Shown in pieces: positions 28,201 to 42,600 of a DNA stretch of 64,000 bases (position 1 is the first letter of the stretch; every line of letters starts with the position of its first letter). Under the pieces are notes generated by a model. It was not told where the DNA came from. It made no database searches and saw nothing but the letters and a program-made list of their open reading frames with translations. The stretch is taken from assembly GCA_030142905.1 (NCBI GenBank), contig JASJOG010000024.1, forward strand, positions 385,001 to 449,000. Reading direction: 5' to 3'. Origin of the DNA: Heliopora coerulea. Lineage: Eukaryota > Cnidaria > Anthozoa > Scleralcyonacea > Helioporidae. Both the position numbers and the translations under genes were made by a program.

Positions 28201-29116
28201 TACTTCCCACATACTGTTTGGCACACCTCTTACAAGTAATCAAATAAACCTCCCCACTTGAATCACAATCAAAGGAAGGGTTGACATTTAAAGATTTCTT
28301 TTCAACCGTACTTTCAAAAATAGAACCCGTTTTAACAAATTCACAAATCTTACACCTAACCTTTCCACAACCAAACATTCCCTTGTCGGATTGAATCTCC
28401 GGTTCTAATTTAGCCCTAACCAAAAAATCTTTAATATTTCTTGCCCGTCTAAAACTTACAATGGGTGGTTCAGGTAAAATGCTTTTTAACAAAGGCGACC
28501 ATTCAACCAATACCTGTAATTCTCTGCGGATGCGGTGAATTTTCAACAGAGCAGGGTGATAATTAAGAACTAAAACCATCCTTTTTATCCCGACTACGAT
28601 TTTGATTTCTACATAAAAGCTCCGAACGCCCAACTCCCCTCACCCTACTACATTGACTATCAACCAAATCCTCTTTATAACCTCTATTAACAAGAAAACC
28701 TTTCAGATCCATTAATCTTTTTTCAAATTTATCCTCCGAATCACAAATTCGTTTCAATCTCAAAGCCTGACCATCAAGTATACCTTTCTTAACATGTGGT
28801 GGATGACAAGGTCTAAAATTTAAATACTTGAAGAAGGCCATTTGGGATTGGAGGATTTGGAAGTTCAAATAATAGATGTCACGGACAAGAAAGACCCTAC
28901 GAAAAGGGAAAGCTTTTGGGTGGAAAAAATGAATAGTTTTGTCCCTTCGGGCTTTAATGTGAAAAACCTGTAACATGCAAATGACTGCTGTAAAGATATA
29001 TAAAGAGTCCTGTTGTGGACAGCAGGTTAATCTGAGGAAGGGGCTGTGCCCCGAAATATTACGTTTTTTAAAAGTTATTAAAGTCAACAAGATTTTTAAA
29101 ATTGATGTTATGTATG

Positions 29117-29164
<48 letters not shown>

Positions 29165-32100
29165 AACATAGATACACAATGTGAAAATTTTTCTTCCTAG
29201 TCACCACGCGTGCAAAAAGACTCCACGCACGTCGAGATTAGTACCCTCGCTCCGCGTTTCGCGTGGCAAGGGGATAAAAATCTACGTTTGGGCCACGAAA
29301 CGTAGATTTTTATTCAAGATTTTTTAAAGAGTTTTTGCTGAAAAAAATATTATTGATGGTGAACTCGATTAGGTGGAGGTTTGTTATTTTGAAATCTATC
29401 TATATATAAATTTATATTTATAAAATTCATTAAAAATTGATGATTTTGATGATATGTTGTTGATAGATTAGACCGGTCGGCAAAATCAAGACTGTGAAAT
29501 TGATGATGATGAAGATGATAATGATAATAGTAATAATAAGATTGATGATAACAATAACATAAGATATTCGCATTTTTTCTACATTATAGCTGAACATTGA
29601 GCCAAAATGTAGTACAAATTGTAATAATAGTTGCTTATCTATTTAAAAAGAAATTACACTTGACATCAAGAAAGTCCAATGTTAAACTTACCTGTTTTTT
29701 AAGATGTCATTTACATTGTTGACAAATTCTTTGTAATCATAACAAGATCAAACATTTACCGAGAAAATTAAAAATTTTACATCCTGAAAAGTTCCCTTCT
29801 GCATAGTTGCTAGAAGCAGAGGTGCTACTCTGGAGTGCAGTGTTCTTCTACGTTTTTGCCTCTCTAACTTTACGTATTTGTAGCACCTGTGCGTTGTGCA
29901 ACGTATCCGAGGTGATGTAAATTTATGTTCTCTCTTATCGGAAGCCAGTAATTTATCTGTCGGTAGCATAGTGATTGGTAACTAATCTAACGACCTTAAA
30001 TTAGATGATGATTATATATACCTTGAATTTTATTTTAGTTCAGTTTTCGTGATAAATCTATAAATGGGCTAACACTCTATTGTTTCTGCAACAGGATAAA
30101 AAATGCTCAAAAATGCTCCAGGAAAGGATCTGTTATGATATTTACATTCTCTGTCGACAATTTTGGCGTCTTCAAAATCCACGATGTGATCATGTTTATA
30201 TACATGTTGGGAAATCTGTGAATTAGAATCAAATGTGCGAAGCAAATTTTTTATGTTTAGGAATTCTGGTGTTAAGGACTCTTCAGGTTTCACAGATGTA
30301 AGCAAGTTCACTGTTTCGGCAACCAATCTTGTACGCTATGTTCTTGATTTTTCCTTTGAAAACCTGTCTTTAGATTTAGGAAACTGATGACCCGAAGTAT
30401 GAATTGGCCGATAACAAACTTTTACGTTTTCTCTTCGTAACACTCTAAAATTCTTTTCCGAAACACCATTGATGTAGGGAAAGACGTCAAAATTGTTAAC
30501 AGATGTAGTAAGTATCACAATAGGCTCTTTCTTCAAGCTCGGTACTCCCAAAAGGACTCTAATGCAGAAAATGATTGTATAGACACCCCAGACATTTATC
30601 ATTCTATTAACCGTTTGTAGACTGATTTGCATAAATTTTAGACCTACATTTAATGCTACTTAGAATTTTATTTCATCACAACAGATGAAGATCGAAGTTT
30701 TTCAATCGAAACGTCTTGTAATTCAAGCTCTTATCTAAATGTTTTTGAACATTTCTTAAAGATTGGCAACAATTTTTTATTTAACAGAGTTTAACTATGA
30801 ATATTTCTGGTTGCAACTTTAGTATCTTTGGTTTAAAATTGAATAAAATTATCTACTTTCGAGGGTGTTAATTGCTATAAGTTATCCCTGGATATTAGCA
30901 ATAAAAGTTTATCTGAGAAACTTTTGGTCCGTATCACTTTTTATTGAACAACTATTTGTGTGGCACTTCTTAAAATATTTGAACATTTTGGATTCATACC
31001 GTTGCATTTGTGTGGTTTAGACCTATTATGGGTTACCCCCACGTAAACAGTGTGATTATTATTGTTGTTACTGGTGTTGACGTTATTATTCTTCCTGCTG
31101 CTGTTACTGTTGCTGTCACTGCTGTTATCCTAATGAATGTCGTTGTCCACCTCATTATTATTATAAAACATTTGTTTTAATGTTTTGGTTCTTGGTAAGG
31201 TGAGACCGTCTTTCTTTTTACTAGATAGCCGTAGAAACGATTTCTAATATCCAGACCGTGGCTTCTTTGGCTAAGGAGGAGAGCTTTTATGAGAAATACG
31301 TAGAAGTAGTTTCTGGGTTGTACAAGTAAGTCTATGGTTCAATCTTGGGACCACCTGCTCTTCCATTAAACCCTATTACTGTTCCGTTATCTATTCAACC
31401 TTTCCCCCTTCTCTCTGTCTCCCTTGCTTCTCTAATACCTTTCTTTTTTAACTCCTTTCCCCGCTTTGTTTGTATAAACATAAACTTACTTACAAACGTG
31501 TTCGCATAATGTCACACTTGTTAACGTGGGAACTGATTAACTTGTTGGATACGTTATTTATTTATGGATGCGTTCGATTGTTCGTTCGTCTGATCGTCCA
31601 TTCAAACGTTCTTTATTTATTTTATTAACCTATTTAACCTATTTATTTGGTTTTGTATTTATACACGAATGTCTTTATTTAATTGCGTACTTATGTACAT
31701 ATGGATGTATATAAATATATATGTACGTTGGTAAATGTGTGTATTTATTTGCTTAAAAGGTGTGAACTACTAAAGTTTGCTATAGAATATAACCGGAGTA
31801 ATGTTACACAAATAGCGACGAAACGTTAAATCAATAAATGTTTTGCATCTCAGTGTGTGAATTAATGTTGGCTTGTTCAAAAGTTTTTGCTGGGCATTGA
31901 ATTTTTAGACCAGTAAAACCTGAGTAGCGAACGTGTCTCGAAAAAATACATCTCACATCGTCTATTGTCCGCCATCTCATGGTGAGGTCGAGTGACGTCA
32001 CAACCTGTTTTTACTTTAAAGTTTTAGCAAGATTTTGCCGAAGAGAAATTAAAAAACTTAGTTGAGGTGTGGAGCTGCGTTGGCTATCGCTACTACATCC

Positions 32101-35100
32101 ATCAATTGAACAATGTATGCTTTAGCTTGAAGTTCAAGTAGCCACCAAGTTGACGCCTGAAAGGTTTTTCCAGGTTGTGATGTCAGTATCAAAAAAATTT
32201 GATCCAAGTTGGCTGACAGAGGTTTAGGCCGATGACTTTAAACATGATCTTAATCTGCGAAATTCTAATGTTTTGGACCAAAATTCCGCACCGTATTGTA
32301 TTTTTGTACGACAGCTTTCTTCCGTCTAAAAGTGTTTGGTTTTGGTTCTTGTGATTTTTTTTATTATTTTTATTCGTTCATTGGTTTGTTTGATTATTTG
32401 TTTGTTTTATAATTTATGTATTCATTCTTTCACTTTCGATGTACAGGAAACGAAGAAAGAAAACTGTTATATCTGGACTCTTTATGGGATCATCCCAGAG
32501 TTTTTTCTTGCTGTCAAATGCAGCTGCATTCCGTTTTGCTGGGTATTTAGTTCAGAAAGGGGAGATGGATTTTGTTGACGTGATGAAGTGAGTTGGATTA
32601 AAGTATTGCATGGTCACGTTAATTATCGACTCAATATCACTTATTGAACTATAGATTCGAGTACGCTATCAAGCTTTGCTGACCTTTCCATGACACCCCA
32701 TGAGAATGCGAACGAAGTTGACTTGTTGTAAAGGCTGTCAAAGAGCCCAAAATCTAAATTTTTAAAGACATGTCTAATCGCCCTTGTTAAAAAGTTAAGT
32801 GTTAGCCAAAAGTCGTTATAAAATCACAAAAATGAACATGTACGAGTGACAAATTACGGAGAATTTAGTATCCTTCACCCTATTCAGACCTTCGTTCCTC
32901 CGGCAGACTACTTGAGGCAACTTGACTAGCTTGAACAGCTTGCGATGAACGGCTTTCGAAGCAAAAAAGTGGAAAAAACTTTTGCTGATGTAAATGCGAA
33001 CTTTTTGCTTAATGGAAATGGTAATAAAAATATAAAATAAAAAAATCGGGAATAAATTTGGGAACAAAAACAACGAAACCAGTAATGTTTGAGAAGAAGC
33101 CAGTACCGGAGATGGGGCTTGAATCCGAAATTAGGAATTTACAAATAAACATTACAGAGCATTGGATCCGTTTCAAACGTCGAATTACCATGAGGTGAAA
33201 GGTATTAAACACATGATAAATTCGACATTAATTGGACACAGTCGAGTTGCAAGGCTATCGTAGCCAAACTTAATCTAATACGTTCAACAGAATTCGACGT
33301 GGTTATAGAAGTGGAACCTCTTATATGCCGATCCTTTTGGATATCACCGAGATAGCTCGGGCGAGTTCGAAACTCTATACATGAAAACACTTAATAAGCA
33401 ACTTCCTCGAAAGTTAAGAGGTCTTTTCGAGTTAAATAGTCGATATGGACGGGCAACATGAGGTGGAACCCCCAGTAGTGGGTTTTTCCTGTTCATTTGC
33501 TCGAGGTGCAACACTCAACAAACCAAACAAGACGAGCTAACCTACCTCCATCGGACTCATCAAGACGAACAACTACCCTAAGAACTTCATCAACAAATTC
33601 AGAATACCAAGAAAATGGAAAATGACCAACACAACACAATTTCCAGACCAGGAGAAGCAACAAAAGAAAAGAACAGCACTACCTTATATCCGGACCGTAT
33701 CGGAAGTAACAGCCAGACTACTCAGACAACATCACATTGAGATAGCACATAAACCATCACACAAGCTGGCGACCAACTTCACAAAACACAAGGACCCATC
33801 AGCATATCGGACTGACGCAACGCCATTTATATCTTCCCCTGCCGCAACTGTGACAAACAATACATCGGAGAAACATCGAAGAAGATTGAAACGCAACTGA
33901 CTGAACACAAGAACCCTGTCAGACGACATGCCCCAACATCTCTTCCAGCCACACACGCAGACGACAATGGACACGAATTCGACTGGTCACAAACCAAACT
34001 ACTTGGACAGGCCTCCGCAAGACACGCGCGCGAGTTTAAGGAAGCATGGCACAGTATGGACAAATCAACAATAAATCGACATATCGACATTCCTACGATG
34101 TACCACCAATTGAAACACCAAAAACAATACCATCCCTCCGACCCGCCAAACAGTAATAACAAAACCTACGCACCTCGAACAAATGAACAGGAAAAACCCA
34201 CTACTGGGGGTTTCACTGAGGAAACAGCCAATCCCATCCGACGACCCCAAACAACCAACGAAAACACAGTGCCATCAAGTGAACCAATCAGACGCTCCCA
34301 CCGCTTACGATCGCAGAGGCTTATGCATAAGAAAGTGAAACACATGACCCAGTCAATTATCACTTCTGACGAAGACTCGAAGGATCGAGTTGAAAGCTCA
34401 AGTAAAAACTTACCAAATCCGGAGAACAAAGATTATTTAACTTCCATATATGTATACACACACACACACGCACACACACACGCACACACACACACACACA
34501 TATATATATATACACACATAATTGTATAATTTGTATATACATATGTATAAACTACCATCAATATTTATATTCGTAAAACTTGGAATTTTTTTTGTCTTTT
34601 ATTAGAACTACACTCGCGGTTCAGATGGGTGCAATCATGGCTGGACAGATTAGTGCCCTAACTCCTGATTATGTTAAGGCTAAACTTGCAGCGGGACGGA
34701 TGTTTAAACTATTTGATAAAATTCCGTCAATTAACAGTGACTCTGATGAAGGCCTCCATCCGGTAGGTTGATAAATGTTTTAGGGATTGTTGTCTTCATT
34801 TACATCAGAACTGCTGATTGCAAAATACCTGGTCTTTGCATTGAGCAAAAATTTGTTAACATGAATTAGAAGTACTAAGATGGCCACCACTAAACATTGT
34901 GTTTTAACCCAGTTACAGCTCTGCACAAGTTGTACCTACATATCATCGATGGCATTAAAAGGTTGAGAATGATAAGGAGAGCACTACAATTTGAGATATC
35001 AGTCTAGTCAGCACTTCCTTTAACATGAAACAAATTAAACACAAGTATTAATAGGGTTATAAAAGTGTCTTTAGTTACCCTCGTATTGGCGAAAATGCTC

Positions 35101-36589
35101 TAGAGTTTGTTGTTAAGCATGGACAACAAGTCCTTGTTAACAGATTATTCTGGAGGGGATACCTCTGGATTCTCACGTATGTTCAAGTAGTTATCAATTA
35201 TTAATTAATTGTTATTTATTAATTATTTATTATCCTGTTTGATAGCCGACTCTTAACGGCCCGTAGCGGCTACTAGATGTACATAGTGGCTCCTCCTATC
35301 AAAATTTGTTAGGGTTGCATGTTTCAACATTACAGATTCCAAAATATCAATCTTCTTGGACCACTTTGCTCAACACTCTGCATAACAGTATCTCACTTTC
35401 CATTGTCTTCTGCATGTTTCTCACCACGCATTCAGCTTCATTCTCATTTCGTATCAGCTTATCAATTAGTTGTTGTAATTTATTGATACCACCTCCAAGA
35501 TGTCCTATTATCAGTAGTATTAGCTCTAAATGGAATCCCGGTCGCTTCTCTCTCGTTTCACACGCTAACTGTTGGTACTTGTTCAACTTTTCCTGATATT
35601 TTTCTTCAGTATTTTGTTCCTGGGGACAAGCCATGTCCACCAGCCAAATGTGTTTCCCTACCCTGTCCTCCAGTGTGTGGTGTGGCCTCCTAACTTTATA
35701 TTTTCCCTGTTTGTATTCAAATTCCCACACCAACTTAAACCTGTCATCCTCCATTCCCTTCCCTTTTACTCATTGCTGTTGGTGCCACGGTGTTCCTTCC
35801 TGTATAATCCCATGTTGCTTCCCCTATTGTACCGCTAGCATCATCAGTGCGTTGTTATGTCTCCTCACATATCCTGTCCCTGCTAATACTGTGCATCCTG
35901 CCAAGAAATGTCCACATAATCTGTCCACACAATCTGCACAATATTTATTATAATTATTATTACAACTCGCACACCACCCAACTAAAGACAGTGGAAGGGG
36001 TCTCAGCATCCCGCCAGGTAAGACCACAACAGACATTGCACATTTCAGGGAGCTCGTGGGGAAAAGAAATTTTACCATTAATATGGATTTTAAGAAACAC
36101 CCACCGAGCCAGGCCTTACTCGCCCAATTTATCCAGTCAGGAAGGAGTAAGGGATTTACAACCCTTTAAAGTCCCTGAAAGTACTCTCCGGTGCGTATAT
36201 CCAGTTTGACCTTAACAGTACACTCTTGCACTTCCAACCAGCTAAGGTCAGTTTAGGCGTGCCACTGCAAGGGTAAGCCTGAATATTGTTTTATTCTTAG
36301 ACTCGTGCAGATCTATTTTAGCATTTAAGGCTGATTTATCCTCAACCAGCTAAGGTCAGGGGCATCAGCCAGCTGTACAGATTTTGTTCTAGTCGTTGGG
36401 CTAACAGGGCAGGTTTGCCAACACCTGAAGGTAGTGTACTTGCAGCTGCCAGCCAATTAAGGCAAGCTGAGGCTTTCGGCTACCTGTCTACCCAGCTGGC
36501 AAGGCAGGGGCGCCACTCCCTAGGTCATCTCATGAAAGCCTGCTCGTTTTATGGAGGTCACTGGCTCCGAATCAATGTCCTGCCTACCT

Positions 36590-36626
<37 letters not shown>

Positions 36627-39600
36627 AACTCGCACACCACCCAACTAAGGACAGTGGAAGGGGTCTAAACCTGCTACGGGCTCCCAGCATCTATTATTAT
36701 TATTATTATTATTATTGTTGTTGTTGTTGTTATTATTATTTTTATTATTATCATCATCATTATCGACAATTTCTCTCAGCATTTTGATGTTATTGCTGGA
36801 CAAAAAATTACTAGGTATTGTTTCCTATAACCTCAGGTATCTAGAACCTTTTTCAAAATTCTTGCTGTTTCCAGTAAGCAAACCTTCTGCAATAAAATGA
36901 AGTTCATTTATATCTTGATTCTGTTTATCCAGTCGTCAAATCTTTCTCCTTAGCGATTACAATTATATCTGGTCTTGAGAATTCGATTTCTTCGTCGATT
37001 TGGAGTTTCATGTCCCACATAACTTTCATTCTTGCACTACGTTGTGGTCGTACTATTTCTTAGCGTGTTCCAAGCCAACCGTTCTGCATAATTGCCAAGA
37101 ATGACTATTGCCACTTTGTCGTGTCTCCAATTCTTGTAATGGTTTACAACCTCTTTACATTCAGCAACTATATGTGCCATTTATTCTGGTGGGGATACCT
37201 CTGGATCCGTAGCTATGTTCAAATAGTTATTAATTATTAATTAATTGCTATTTATTAGTTATTTATTAGTTATTATTATCCAATATTGCAGCACACTTTC
37301 CAAAGGAAGTGGCAAGGGGTTTTAGCCTACATTATTATTATTATTATTATTACAATATTATTGTGTATTAACAAAACATCTTGACCAACTATGGTCATGT
37401 AATTGAAATAAAAAGTTGCTTTACACAACTTAGGCTTAATTTTACAAAGTGTTTCCTTATAAAATAAGGTAATAAAAAAAATATTGTGCTCCTAGCTAGT
37501 TTTATTTATGTAGTACGTCCTGTTATGCACTACGTCATGTATGCACTACTACAACGTTCTTAGTTCTTAAAAATATTAAGAGCATTAAAAACATTAAAAG
37601 CTACTAATCCATACCATAAGCTACACTTCAAAATTAAACTATTTTAATATAAGATTTTTCAATACAGCTAACTTTTTATCCTTTGATTCACTGTTCCAGA
37701 TGTTTGAAGCGCTGTAACTAAGTCCTATTCGTTGCATTTGCTCGGGGTTAGACAATATTGCCCTAAGACTGTTGCTTCTGAGGATGTAATTTTCATCATG
37801 TGTAACTTTCAGCGTGTTAAAGATATCATCTAAGCATTCATTCTTTAGAGTTTTATTAACAAATAGTACAATTTAGGAAATTCTACGTTCATCTAAATTT
37901 TCCCCCCCCTAGTTTAATTCGAGCCTAAATCATATCTATATCCAGTTTCTTAAGGTTCGGTGGCAAATACCCCAAAGAAGGGGCACTAATTAAAGTAAGG
38001 TATTTCAAATTCTTGATGCGTAATTGATGTGATTCTTATTTACGTATGATTTTGTTCGTTTGACAATTTCGGTTTTCCTAAAAACCTTGAAGAGAGAATG
38101 AAAAACAAAAATGGAAAGTAAACGATTAGAACTAGCACAGCTTCTTCAAAATATAATTGATTTTCCGGGTGGTAACATCTTCTGGACTCACAAAGTTTTG
38201 AATGTTTTTATTACAGTCACTAGATATTTTCGTAAAACGATGACGGCAAAAATTGCTGGTTATCGACTGTTGAAAAAAAAAATCGATGTATTTCTGAAGA
38301 TACCAGACAAATTTCAGAGCTGGCAAACAAAATACAACATTCCCATAATTGAAACGTTTTTGAAACGTTGTAAAGCGAGTTGAGATATGTCAGGTCACAT
38401 CTGTGAAAAACTGAGATGTATATTATATATTGTTTTAGGATCACACCGAAGGCCACGTCGAGTTTAAAAATGTCACATTTAGTTACCCATTCCGCCCTGA
38501 TGTTAAAGTTCTTCGTGGATTTAACTTAGTGATTGAACCTGGTAAAACTGTAGCTTTGGTTGGATCCAGCGGTTGTGGAAAGAGCACAGTCGTGTCATTG
38601 ATTGAAAGATTGTATGATGTGGATTTCGGACATGTAGTAAGTACCTGCAGTTAAATTTGTTTTTAAACGTCTAAAATATCGAGACTTTCAAATGCCTTTA
38701 CAGAAATAATCTTTACTATGCTCTAATAATGCGAATGTGCATCGTACTTTTGTGTTAATATACAGCTTGAGTGTTCATGTTCTCAAGATTGTACGTTTAG
38801 AAAAGTCTTCTAATTCATCCAGTAGTGTCGAAAACACATGTCATTCTCTGTTGCATGGGTAGGAAGATTGATAAATAAGAGCTTGAGTAGGTGGATGGTT
38901 TGTTTGGCAGGGACGTACAATTATTGATAGGTGGGTAAATGCCCTCAACTACTTACCCTACTACTAACCCTACCGCTCCTAACTGCTCACTACCTGGCGA
39001 CTCTTAAATCCTACTCCCCCCCACCTATACTTAATAACTATTCATACAATGTTTTTCCGAAGTCTTTATGCATACAGCTCGAACGTCGTCCCTTTTCCGA
39101 CGTTCCTTCAAATTCCCAGTGATTATGTAAGTTTGGCGTTACATCATCATCAAAACACCGTCATACAAAACAGCCATGTAACCTTACCATGAAATGCCAA
39201 TGCATATTATGGGAATTGTCTCGCACTAATTGTGGTACCTGAAAGCGTACAGAACGAATTCGTCTACCAGATCTGGGCTGGATGGATATTCTTTACAACA
39301 AGTTGAGAGAAAACAGCACTGAGATTGATAAAGATCACTTATCTATCGTGCTAAAAACAAGAAATCTTAGAAAAATCGAATTGACTGACTGTGTCTTCGC
39401 TAAGTCTATGACGAAGTGAACTTTAGTAACTTTGGCCGAATTATCGCTTATTATTATAGCCTTCGTTTATCAACTGAAATATTCTGATGATGAAGAAATC
39501 CTTCGAAAAGTAATAAGAAAGACAGGTGAAATATTTTCAAACGATTGACTTATCGCAAAAAGGTGTCTCCCCGGACACTATCCACCCGCAGATATTATCC

Positions 39601-42600
39601 TTCCAGGCACTATCCACCAGCAGATATCATAAATGTACGGGACCGATTTCAACTGGAGAGGCTGAGGTCTATTGTCTGAAAGTTTTCTGCGTCGCCCGAA
39701 TTTTCAAAATCAACTAATCACTGAGCCGTGCCTTCAATAAAACTGCGCTAATTATTTTACGCAATACTAAAATAACGTCAGTAAGGGTGAAACCCTGTAG
39801 GTGACGGAAAAACTCACCGAATTTCGATCATTTCATTTTCGCCGTCAGGACGAAAGATAATTTTTTTTCGAGAAAAAGTCTAATCAATTTTTTCCCGAAA
39901 TATGGCCTCTGCCCACCAAATGAAAATGTTGCCCGAAAGAATTGGCGATGCCCAAATCTGAGGGAGGCCGCAGCTCCCCAGTCGCCCAGCTCGTACGCCT
40001 ATGGCAGTTATTATCTCCCCAGATACTATCTGGTAAGGGGCTAGTACCCTCGCGTATTCTGTTTTCCCCTCCAAAAATTCAAAAGTAATACGATAACTTT
40101 CAGTTTTTACTTATTTTGATAGAAAATATGAAAGGATTCTCCTAGTGTAAGCGACCAGTTTCGTATAACTCATAATCAACCAAGGGATATAATTAATAAA
40201 GAAAACTTCCTGCGCAGTTTTGGTGTTCGGTTTTTGACAACAACAGATCTGAGTGATAAAAAGCAACAATCGGCAACGGGGTTACAAATGTCCAATTAAC
40301 TCCCGACGGTTTCATTAAGCAACACAGCACAGTTTCCGAGTTCAGTGTTTTACAATAATAGGTATGGGTCATTAAAGCAACAATAGGCAACAGAGTTACA
40401 AAAGTCTAATTCGGATTCTGATTTTACCATGCAACAAGAAGACACTGAGTTTGTTCTTCGTTAATTTTGTAAAGTAGACAATTTGTTAGGGAAGTCTTTC
40501 ACTTCCATATGCGAGACACTATCTGCGGGAGTCTAAAGGTGACAGTATCCGCTAGTGGATAGTGTCGGGGGGGGCAGTATCCGCGCTGGGGACACTATCT
40601 GCTGTGACACCGGGCACGCCTGTGCAGAAATGGCCAGTTCCCATTATTCACCAGCTGAATACAACTACCATAGTGCCTTTCGAAATTCTGTTTCATTTGC
40701 TTCAAAGGGCATTCCATAGCGCCAGCAGACGACCATTAACACCAATCTACTATTCATTAGGGATAATAAAACTTCAGTTACGCAAAAGAAATATCTTGCC
40801 TAATTGAAATTTTATTATTCCTGATGTATAGTAGGATGGTATTAATGGTCGTCTGTTGACTTTACGGAATTCGCTTTGATGCAAACGGTTGCGTATCTAC
40901 GCTAATGAATTTTGATTGGATAATATGAATGTATTTTCGCGTTAATGACGTCGAGGTTGGCGTTAATGACAGTATATTTTCTGGTAACGAACAGCAAAAG
41001 GTGTGGTAGGTTTACAACCATAGCGAAACCGCGTTGTGTCGTTTCATTCGATTGGTACTTCTCGTCAAGAAAGGTTGAAAAGGGTTTTGGAAAGTCTTCG
41101 CGGGTTTTGCTCTTTTCTTATCGCAATTAAACTTTTCTCAAACGGTAAGTTCGTGTTTTGATCGTTTTTGAACCCTTCCTTCTTTTTCATGGAACAAACG
41201 TCGAGTTTATATTTTTTTCGTTCGCGTTATTAGATTAGTATGACAAATTTCACCAAAGCTTGTGTGACTGATTTGGTGTTTCTTGAGCAGTCGTTTGTGC
41301 TCATCGAGGAGCAGAAGAAAGCAAAGATTATTATTTGGACCAACCATATGGCCGAGGATATGCAACTACAGATCGAAACGCCGGCAGATATTGTCATCAA
41401 CTTGATGAAGAACTGGACGGATGAAGAATGTTGTTAGTTCAACAAAGATTGGGCGAACAACGACGTCTTTTGTCTGGACGAGGAGAAAGAAGTTCCGTGT
41501 GAGCGACCGGCTTCACTTGTGTTCAAATGTCGAGTCTGTGAAGGTAGCAAGAAAAAGCGTGTCAACGACGTGTAGTCTACATCCAAACGCTAAAAGCCTG
41601 AGGAGTACATCAGGATAAAGTTGATCAAGCTAGTAATCTTTTGTAAATTGCGAACAACAGGCACCGATTGTACTGTACAATATTCGTAATTCGAATATTC
41701 ATGAGGTTTCTGACGTTATGCTCGAGTTAAACCGATCAAGTTTGCTTGGTCCTTAACTCCAACCAATCAGTCCGACCTTTTTTCCTTTTTCTCCATCCTC
41801 GAGAAAGGTAACTCCTCGACAAATACTCGCTCAAGTCGAGAAATTCGTGCAGTCCAACGATCAGTTCATATTGGACGAGTCTGTGAACGTCAGTGTTGTC
41901 CACATTCAAAAGACTCACGGCGAGACTAGTCGAAGACAAAATTAGGTTAATTTGCAAGTTATTTAATGAAAACGGATTGGTTTGTCCCGATAAAAAACAT
42001 AAATGAACGTCGTTGTGCTCGGGCAATTGTTGTTGCCAAGGCGAAGTTGGATATTGACCTCAAGTGTAAGAGCGTTGTTTATCGCAGAACCCTGCAAGGT
42101 CATTTAGCCCGCGAACTCCACGAAACTGCTGGTGTCCCTTGGGGGTCCCTATGGGATCGACCAGATCGAGAAGTTCCAGGCTGTCCTTTCTGGGCACCAG
42201 ATCAGTGTCCTCACCATGGAACGTGTTAATTTATTCCGATCTTGAGGTCGTGACGTGTTTATATCTGTACCACCTCGACAACCAGACTAAAACTGAAATT
42301 TCTTACAGTGGAGCTATTTTGTTCAATTCTCTCCCAAACTCTTTAAAAGACATAATCAAAAACACAGTTTACTTATTCAAAAAATCTTTGACAACATTTT
42401 TTCTCCAGCTAAATAATGAACTCGGTCATCTTGAAGGATTCGCATTTATAAATTGTAAATATAGGATATCCTGCACTTGTAATTAATAACTATTAACGTA
42501 TTTACAAATTATTTATCTTGACTATACATCAAACTGAAGGCCATCTAGAAGAATACAATTATAAAGATGTTATCCCTTGACAAAATAAAAAATAAAATTA

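Noticed and set aside
36551..36787. 78-codon frame with Leu and Tyr runs
   Set aside because: Translation of ATT/TAT microsatellites.
38111..38383. 90-codon frame just upstream of the NBD2 exon
   Set aside because: No family resemblance; the exon phase and acceptor at 38438 show this is intron.
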